A stretch of 64,000 nucleotides of DNA from Gnetum montanum (taxonomy: Eukaryota > Streptophyta > Gnetopsida > Gnetales > Gnetaceae), in NCBI GenBank assembly GCA_015680685.1, contig MNCI01033682.1, positions 96,181-160,180 of the forward strand, written 5' to 3'. Position numbers and translations under genes: made by a program. The notes under the pieces were generated by a model. It was not told the DNA's origin and made no database searches. It saw only the letters and a list, made by a program, of their open reading frames with translations. Below, piece by piece: positions 58,381 to 64,000 of the stretch. The first letter of the stretch is position 1. Every line of letters begins with the position of its first letter.

Positions 58381-60970
58381 CTTGGGAAGGTGGCCCATCT
58401 TTATCCAATCAGTGATGGTATGCATTAACATAACCATGTGTGTTGAGCTCTATTGTTGGTTTGAAGGGAGCTTCGAAGCCTTACTTGATGGAGGAGTGGT
58501 CATAGACTCAATCGCTTGTGGTTGTGAGAGCTTGTTTGGACTGTTGATTCTAAAGAAAGGTCTTCTCTTTGTATGGTTGTTAGAACCAGTAGTGGGTTGA
58601 AGGTTTACAACTCTCGTAGCATTACGTTGTTGCGGTTGAGTGGGGAGTTCCCCTTGCATTGTTGGAGAGGGTGGTAGTGGAACTATCAACGTAAGAGATG
58701 CAGATGGATTGGGAAGATGGTATACATGTGGGGTGTCTCTCCTAGGAGAAGGAGTCTTAAAATACTCCTGAACTTGGTAGTGACGTTATGGAGTCATGTG
58801 ACTGATAGAGTCACTTGGAGAAACTGGCTGCTGCACGTAATAGCCATATCGATCTGGTTGTCGGTAAGGGTATTGTTGCCTAGGCGGTGGCATCCCCCCT
58901 AACTGTGGGTATTGCCATTGCTGGTGTTGCTCAATAGGTTGTGGCAGAGTTCCACTTGGATAATACATTAAAGATTGGTGGAACTGCCTTGGGTTACCTT
59001 GGGGATAAGGTAACCTTCGGGGTGCTTACCGTTTGTTAAGTCTTGGGTTGAGTGCATACACCCCGGACTCTTGCAGATGTGAGATTATTGGGCAACATCC
59101 CTTAGGATGGTCATATTGGCAGATCTCACATCCACCGTCATTGTCTGTATCAGAGTCCACAACCTCATCGGTGATAGTCATTTTTCCCTTACCCTTGTTA
59201 CATGCAGGGTCTGAATCTCTCCTCTTTTTCTTATCATGGTCACTACTTCGCTCCTTAGACTCCTCTACAATTTTTAAAACTGTTTCAAATCTACTATCTA
59301 AGCAGTCCCACATTTGATCTACCTTAGCCAACACTTCTGTTGTTAATTTCTGAAGTAGCAAGGTTTTCCTACTCACCAACTCTTCGAGTGATGACTCATC
59401 CTCCTCCTCAAAGAATCTCACTCCCCTCTTTCAGAGGGAAGGATCATGGTTATACTCTTCTGCGCTTTCTCTCTTCCATAGCTCTTCTTCTTCCTTAGCT
59501 ACTTGCTCCAAAAATCTATGAACTTCATGGGACCTAAGTTCTAATAATCTCCCTTGGGCATATGTTCCAAGGGTTCTCTTGGTTTCATGTCTTAGCCCAT
59601 CTACGAGATGGCGAAGTTGATCCTGTTGTGCATAAGCATGGCCCGGGCAACGATGTAGCAATGCATAGTATTGGCCCATGGCAGCATCCAAGGGTTCATG
59701 ATTACCCTGCTTCCATCCTTGGATCTGCTTCCGCAAGTTGGACACTCTAGAGTATGTTTCGTATTTATCGTTAAATAGTTCTAGCATCATACTCCACCGT
59801 CTAATGGATTCCGGTTCTAAGGACCGGTACAAACTTTCTGCTTCTTTTATGAGTGTCCTTGGGAACAACTTTAACTTCTGCCACTCATTTTCAATATTCT
59901 ACAAGGCACTGGCATCGTGGAATTCCTATAAGCGATTTTGCGGATCAGCATTGTATCCCCCCCTCAAATTGTGGGATATTATTCATGTCTAGTCTCTTGA
60001 TCCGGCTATCTTTTTGGTGCCTTGTAGGTATTCTAACAGCCTCTGTAATGTCTAACATACTCCAGGTTGCTAGTAGGGGTTCTTCATTGTCATTTCTTTC
60101 ATGGCATCTATGATGCCTACGCGATTCCCTACTTTTCCTTCTTCCATGTCTTGATTCCCTAGAATGCCCTCGTCCTTGCTCTCGACTCTGTCGTTGAGGT
60201 CTCTCATCTTGCTTACCCTTATCCTCACGGTTGGGCTCTTTGTGACTGCGTCCTGATGTGGAAGGAGAGGGTGAATGATGCGATGAAGGTGAAGAAGAAG
60301 GGGAACCATCACCATGACAATGTTTCTTACCTTCTCTTCGGTGGTTACGACCCTGATTGTGATGATGATCAGATTGCCCACCCTTGTTATGTGTTTGTGT
60401 TCCCTCATTGAACACTTGGTGCTCATGGGGATCAGAACTAGGGTTATGAATCGTGGAGTGTAGGTTCTGATACCCCACCTCCTCACCATCATTAGGAGGG
60501 GGAACATCATTTGATGGAGAACCTATTATAACTGGTTCACCATCTCCTATTTTGCTTAGGACATGCGGGACGCTGTGGGGCCCTTTACCCTTCAACAATG
60601 TATGGTAGCTCTCCTGCCGTGAGTCCCTTAAATGTTGTGCCGCTGTGGGATGGTAATCCCTTGTGTCGTAATCACTTGCAACGTATTCAACGTATAGCTA
60701 CGTCATGCATATCTATGCAAGAACACGAAGGAGCATGTTAGGGATTGCACGATCTGGGGATAACACTATGTTACCTTCCAAGTCTCACCAACGCAGTTGT
60801 TCATCCTAATGGAGGATAAAGGTAAAATCAGGTATATACTCATCTTGATGAGTATACACTACCCGATACAATTGAGGAACTAGCGATTCTTGGTTATGTA
60901 TGTTGTGTCGTCGACTGTCTCTAGTGTGATTCCTAGGTGGTGAAATGCTTTTGTGAGAAGAAGAAGACAT
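58381..60970 (-). pseudogene. gag: RE3 gag (nearly open)
   Basis: Start set at ATG 60970 (ATGTCTTCTTCTTCTCAC), matching the other elements; an upstream in-frame ATG at 61000 is less likely. Order: N-terminus with PDFTFILH; His/Ser/Arg-rich linker with SRES and RESRR runs (60500-60080); RIKRLDMNNIPQFEGG (about 60005-59955), with a frameshift at 59945. Capsid-like core 59868-59431 with AESLYRSLEPESIRRW, QGWKQGNHEPLDAAMGQYYALL and HLVDGLRHETKRTLGTYAQG; charged helix; knuckle CEICQYDHPKGCCP (about 59130-59090). Then a Pro/Gln/Tyr-rich tail (YYVQQPVSP) and KRRPFFR. Only a handful of stops and one or two frameshifts. Useful as the reference gag of the group. Confidence 0.85.
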
Positions 60971-61080
60971 TGTTGTCTTACTTGGTATGCTATTGACCAT
61001 TGTTTAATTTTCTTCTGATTAATCCTAAGCCCAATGATGTGGATGATTTCCTATGTTCTACTTAGTGCACAAACAACTAA

Positions 61081-61099
61081 GTCCCCAGCAAAGACACCA
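61081..61099 (-). other. Primer binding site, RE3
   Basis: Minus strand TGGTGTCTTTGCTGGGGAC, one base after the LTR end. Similar to the RE1 site (TGGTGTTGTTGCTGGGGA). Confidence 0.7.
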
Positions 61100-61100
61100 A

Positions 61101-61410
61101 TGATGAGTGGCCAAGTACCCCTACACTCAACCATATGAATACAAGCGTTACACACGTGATCCAGTTGAACTCCAAGGACTAAGTGCTTACACGCCTTATG
61201 GAACACTTAAGGCTAATCAATCGTTGTCTTCCCAAGCTCACTTGTATTTGTCACGGTTGTATGGTTAAGTGAACTTGAGGAATATGATTTTTATGTCTTT
61301 TATGGTTTTATTGCCTATGCTAAGAGGGGAAAGGGTGAAGAGACGAAGTAACTAACTTTCACTAACTAGGCTTTAATTGTCCTAGCATCAATATCTGTTC
61401 CCACTTGCCT
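61101..61410 (-). repeat. RE3 5' LTR, truncated
   Basis: Matches 54988-55298 of the 3' LTR closely from CTCATCA back to a point equivalent to the CTGTTCCCACTTGCC word, then stops. U3 and R are gone. What follows belongs to the large-LTR family. Confidence 0.85.
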
Positions 61411-62567
61411 TAAAATGTAGAATTGAGAAGAGAAGGATTTTGGGGGAAAAAGACAATTGAAGATTGTTTGTAAGATGGCTTATTAAAGACATCAATTTAG
61501 CTACTTTGTTTTAATCTTGTGAGTTTATTTTTTTCCCATTTTGTTTTAGTTACTTATCTAATGGTTTAGATAGTATCTTGCTTGGCATTTAATTTTAGGA
61601 TTTTTTCTAGATTGCTTTTATAGCTCTATTTTTGCGCAATATTAGACTCCTATTAAGTTTTGCCGTAGAAGAGCTCATGTTGTTGAAAAGCCTCAAGTGC
61701 AATTTAATAGTAATATCTTAACAAAATTGCTTGTTTTGAGCATAAAGGATCTAAGAAAATCTTTGGTATTTTGAGATGACTGAAATAGCTTCATTGTTTT
61801 GAAGTGTATTGCATAAGTATTTCAATCTTGAAATTGTTAAATTTTTTGAAGGCTTTGTTGAATGCAATTCTTGACAACAATTAACTAGCCAAAATAAAGA
61901 CTTGTACTTTGCGTTTATGTAGCATTTTTGGTAGTGTAAAAATATTATCTTTTATGAAATTGCTTGTTGGGCTAAGAGAGTTTGAATAATTCATAATGAG
62001 ATTGAATTGGAATAGCTTTATTGCAAAGTGTTTTCTTGTGTTAATTGATCTTGTTTAAATATTGAGATTTCACACAAATATGCTTTCTTGTCTTTTTTCT
62101 TTCTAAGTTCATTGAATCTCGCTTTATTTCTAGTTTTCTTTTGGAACTTTTTCTCTAGGGAAAATTAGGAGTAAATTGGTAGAATTGTGCTCAAACGTTT
62201 TTGCAAAATTTTATTTGTTACAAGTAGTGGACTATAGGGACTATATAAACTAAGTGATTGGATAAAATAGGAACCTTTAGCAACTCACAGTATTTGACAA
62301 AGTTAGTTGAATTTCGTTTATGATAGCCAATTATAATTTCATACACAACCCAACCATTTCAACATTCATAATAGCAAACACATACTCACGATTAGTTCAT
62401 TTCATAACTGTTGAGTCTATTTGGAGATATTTGGGCCTTGGTGTTGCCAGAGACCAACAAGCACCTAATACCTGTTTGAAGAACACCTTTGATCTGGTGA
62501 CTTCCCAAGGTCACGAGACCTAGAGGCTCCCCAGCATTGGCAGTTTGGTCCTAAACGATCACCAACA
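61411..62567 (+). repeat. SL2: second, truncated copy of the large-LTR family
   Basis: From about 61455 it aligns with 4545-5674 of SL1: CTTGTAAGATG.CTT.TTAAAGAC, GGTTTAGATAGTATC.TGCTTG, CCGTAGAAGAGCT, and GGGCCTTGGTGTTGCCAGAG. Both copies end CACCAACA. Similarity stops at 62567, as it does at 5674, confirming the 3' border of the LTR. The 5' two thirds, including the PPR part, are absent here. Confidence 0.8.
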
Positions 62568-63038
62568 ATTCTTTTAGCACTAGAAGGAGGGTTGAAAATT
62601 TGTCCTCTACATTCATAAGCCTAATAGTCCTAGCACACCAATAGTTCTTTATTGCTAGTAAGGCTTATAAATTAGATACTATTTTCAATTCATGACCAAA
62701 TAGACAGATAATTTGGAAGATTTCAAAGGTTCCAAAGAAATTCTTGATTATAAGATTGATTATTCATTAGAAGAAGAATAGAAGAAGGTTCTTGAGTTTG
62801 GAACAAGTAGTGGAGTAAAGACCAAAAAGATAAGAAGATCACCTCTTCTGTCTAGTTTACTAATTTATAAGAGAAAGTCAAAGAAGTATAACAGTTCAAC
62901 AATCAAAAGAAATTCTAATAGAATGGCAAATCCTTGGCAAAGAGTTATACCATTAGGATTTCCAAAATGCAATGATATTTCTACAGTAGTTTACAAATAT
63001 TTGCCTGAGCCTTTTATTCCTAGAAAAGGTTACTTAGC
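62568..63038 (+). pseudogene. Unidentified broken frame after SL2
   Basis: A plus-strand frame reads from MTK at about 62692 to about 63038 with only two TAG stops (near 62701 and 62779). Pieces: NLEDFKGSKEILDYKIDYS, KKIRRSPLLSSLL, NRMANPWQRVIPLGFPKC and VVYKYLPEPFIPRKGYLADE. It is basic and unlike the Gypsy proteins here. If SL2 was a 5' LTR, this could be the start of that element's internal region, though I see no primer site at 62568. RE5 inserted at its right end. Confidence 0.35.
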
Positions 63039-63549
63039 TGATGAGTCATCATTTAGGCAACCGCGATATCGCAGCCTATCTCCTCATCTATAAATAAGAG
63101 GTAGACAGTTCCAATAGGGAGTTAATCAGTTTTAGTTAAGTTTTAGTTCTTGTTTTTCTCTCAACCCTTTTCCTCCCAGTGTATGCTCGTAGTGTGGTGA
63201 TTGTAATTGTATGGAACCTTTATTTGAGTGTGACGTACTTGGACACGCACATGACTGGCAATAAAGATCGAGATTACTTCATCATTGTAGCATTCACTTA
63301 GCTTAATCATTTAATTAATTGTTATTTACTACTTTCTTAGTTAATATCTTCTCACCTTGAACTCCTGTTAAACGCTGAATGAGTACGACTTGATTACGAG
63401 CATTTAAGTGTGACTACTTGGTAACCCAGTAGCGTACCTAGGATTTGCGCTTGGTAATCCCAGTGGTAGTTATGCACGAAGTCCAAGATGTATACGGATG
63501 ATCAAGGAACGGGTGCTCATCGCACTTAGGATAGCTTAAATTCTCGCTC

Positions 63550-63592
<43 letters not shown>

Positions 63593-63858
63593 NNCCCTTC
63601 TCTCTTAGCTTAGCTTACTTAATACTATCTCCCATAGCCCTCAGGAGTAGCATTAGCATAGAAACACATCATACACCTCACTTTGGACTAAACCATACGT
63701 GACAAAATTAATACTTGTCCAGATGGGAAGACAACGAACTGTGACCTAAGGCTAACTTTCTAGATGCCACAACTAATCCGTCTGTGGAGTTTGACCGAAT
63801 CACACGTGTAACACTCGTATTTGTATGGTTGAGTGTAGGGGTACCTCGCCACTCATCA
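63039..63858 (+). repeat. RE5 5' LTR
   Basis: 820 bp, TGATGAG...CTCATCA. U3 is short, with CCGCGATATCGCAGCC (63060-63075) and TATAAATAAGAGG at 63090-63102. AATAAAG lies near 63260. A (CT)n tract (63552-63592, ending in NN) interrupts U5. Confidence 0.9.
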
Positions 63859-63859
63859 T

Positions 63860-63878
63860 TGGCACCGTTGCCGGGGAC
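63860..63878 (+). other. Primer binding site, RE5
   Basis: TGGCACCGTTGCCGGGGAC differs from the Athila-type tRNA-Asp site TGGCGCCGTTGCCGGGGA at one base. Best-preserved site in the window. Confidence 0.9.
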
Positions 63879-64000
63879 GGTGCTAGTTATCTAGATTAGT
63901 TACATCATACAAGGTCGCTATATAGGACTTAACGATATATCTTTTAGAAAGAAGTAATTATAAAAGTCACATACAAATTCACACACAATTGCACAACCAT

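Larger units (their letters stand above)
54988..61410 (-). mobile_element. RE3: Ty3/Gypsy element with gag and protease, RT to integrase deleted
   Basis: Minus strand. 3' LTR 54988-55784; body 55785-61100; 5' LTR truncated, 61101-61410. Gag and protease are the best preserved in the window. The reading after protease jumps near 57660 straight to FRISPFQFSHGGDG, a block that in RE1 and RE2 lies after integrase. So RT, RNase H and integrase were removed by one internal deletion. It carries no long 3' ORF, but has a 60-codon frame after the conserved acceptor. Confidence 0.85.
63039..64000 (+). mobile_element. RE5: 5' end of a Ty3/Gypsy element
   Basis: LTR 63039-63858, PBS, and leader to the window edge. 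The last two bases (AT, 63999-64000) sit where relatives have the gag ATG, after CACAATTGCACAACC (RE-A: CACAATTCATAACA|ATG). The body lies outside. It is probably the youngest element here, judging by its intact LTR ends and primer site. Confidence 0.85.

Noticed and set aside
60070-60510. Second minus-strand frame overlapping RE3 gag
   Set aside because: Out-of-frame shadow of the His/Ser/Arg-rich gag linker.
1-64000. tRNA, rRNA or other structural RNA genes
   Set aside because: Only SINE-like pieces with degenerate A and B boxes were seen. None folds convincingly as a full tRNA by eye.

Overview
The window looks like intergenic, transposon-dense nuclear DNA of a land plant, probably a seed plant with a large genome. 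It is AT-rich and carries Ty3/Gypsy elements with a tRNA-Asp-type primer site, RTE-type and L1-type LINEs, a PIF1/Helitron-like remnant, tRNA-like SINE candidates, and a plant-type pentatricopeptide repeat (PPR) fragment. I found no intact host gene. I cannot name the species. Names such as RE-A and RE1 are mine.

Layout: (1) 1-397, minus-strand LTR of an element lying mostly left of the window (RE0), inserted into the 5' LTR of RE-A. (2) 398-12294, RE-A (+), an element with gag and a long 3' ORF but no protease, RT or integrase. Its gag is split by a 3.1 kb solo LTR of another family (2544-5674) that carries a PPR fragment. (3) 12295-18605, SINE-like sequence, the 5' part of an RTE LINE, a 475 bp foldback MITE, a minus-strand PIF1/Helitron-like remnant, and unassigned DNA. 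(4) 18606-38373, RE1 (+), with the complete element RE2 (19686-29584) inserted in its gag. (5) 38374-41144, the 3' part of an RTE LINE that may be the other half of the first one, a tandem duplication, unassigned DNA and an assembly gap (40418-41144). (6) 41145-44274, LTR pieces in both orientations, a 3' part of an L1 LINE, and SINE-like copies. (7) 44275-54987, RE4 (+), which has the fullest gene set (gag, PR, RT, RH, IN, 3' ORF) but is heavily decayed and lacks its 3' LTR. (8) 54988-61410, RE3 (-), with gag and protease but no RT or IN, and a truncated 5' LTR. (9) 61411-63038, a second copy of the large-LTR family and an unidentified broken reading frame. (10) 63039-64000, RE5 (+), LTR and leader, ending about where gag should start.

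How the parts work together: RE-A, RE1-RE5 and RE0 form one Ty3/Gypsy group of the non-chromovirus OTA (Athila/Tat-like) branch. They share LTR ends TGATGAG...CTCATCA, a primer site close to TGGCGCCGTTGCCGGGGA, a gag with a CX2CX3HX4C knuckle, and a GTGGGGGTA purine tract before the 3' LTR. The most interesting signal is in the long segment between integrase and 3' LTR. In all five elements where this segment is visible, a CTAAY branch-site-like motif lies 24-25 nt before an AG. In four of the five, that AG directly abuts an ATG. This points to a spliced subgenomic RNA. In RE-A and RE4 the ATG opens a long 3' ORF, preceded by an LTR-like motif array with its own TATA box. In RE2 and RE3 it opens only a short frame. 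All coding regions carry stops or frameshifts, many of the CGA>TGA, CAG>TAG or TGG>TAG type expected from cytosine-methylation decay.
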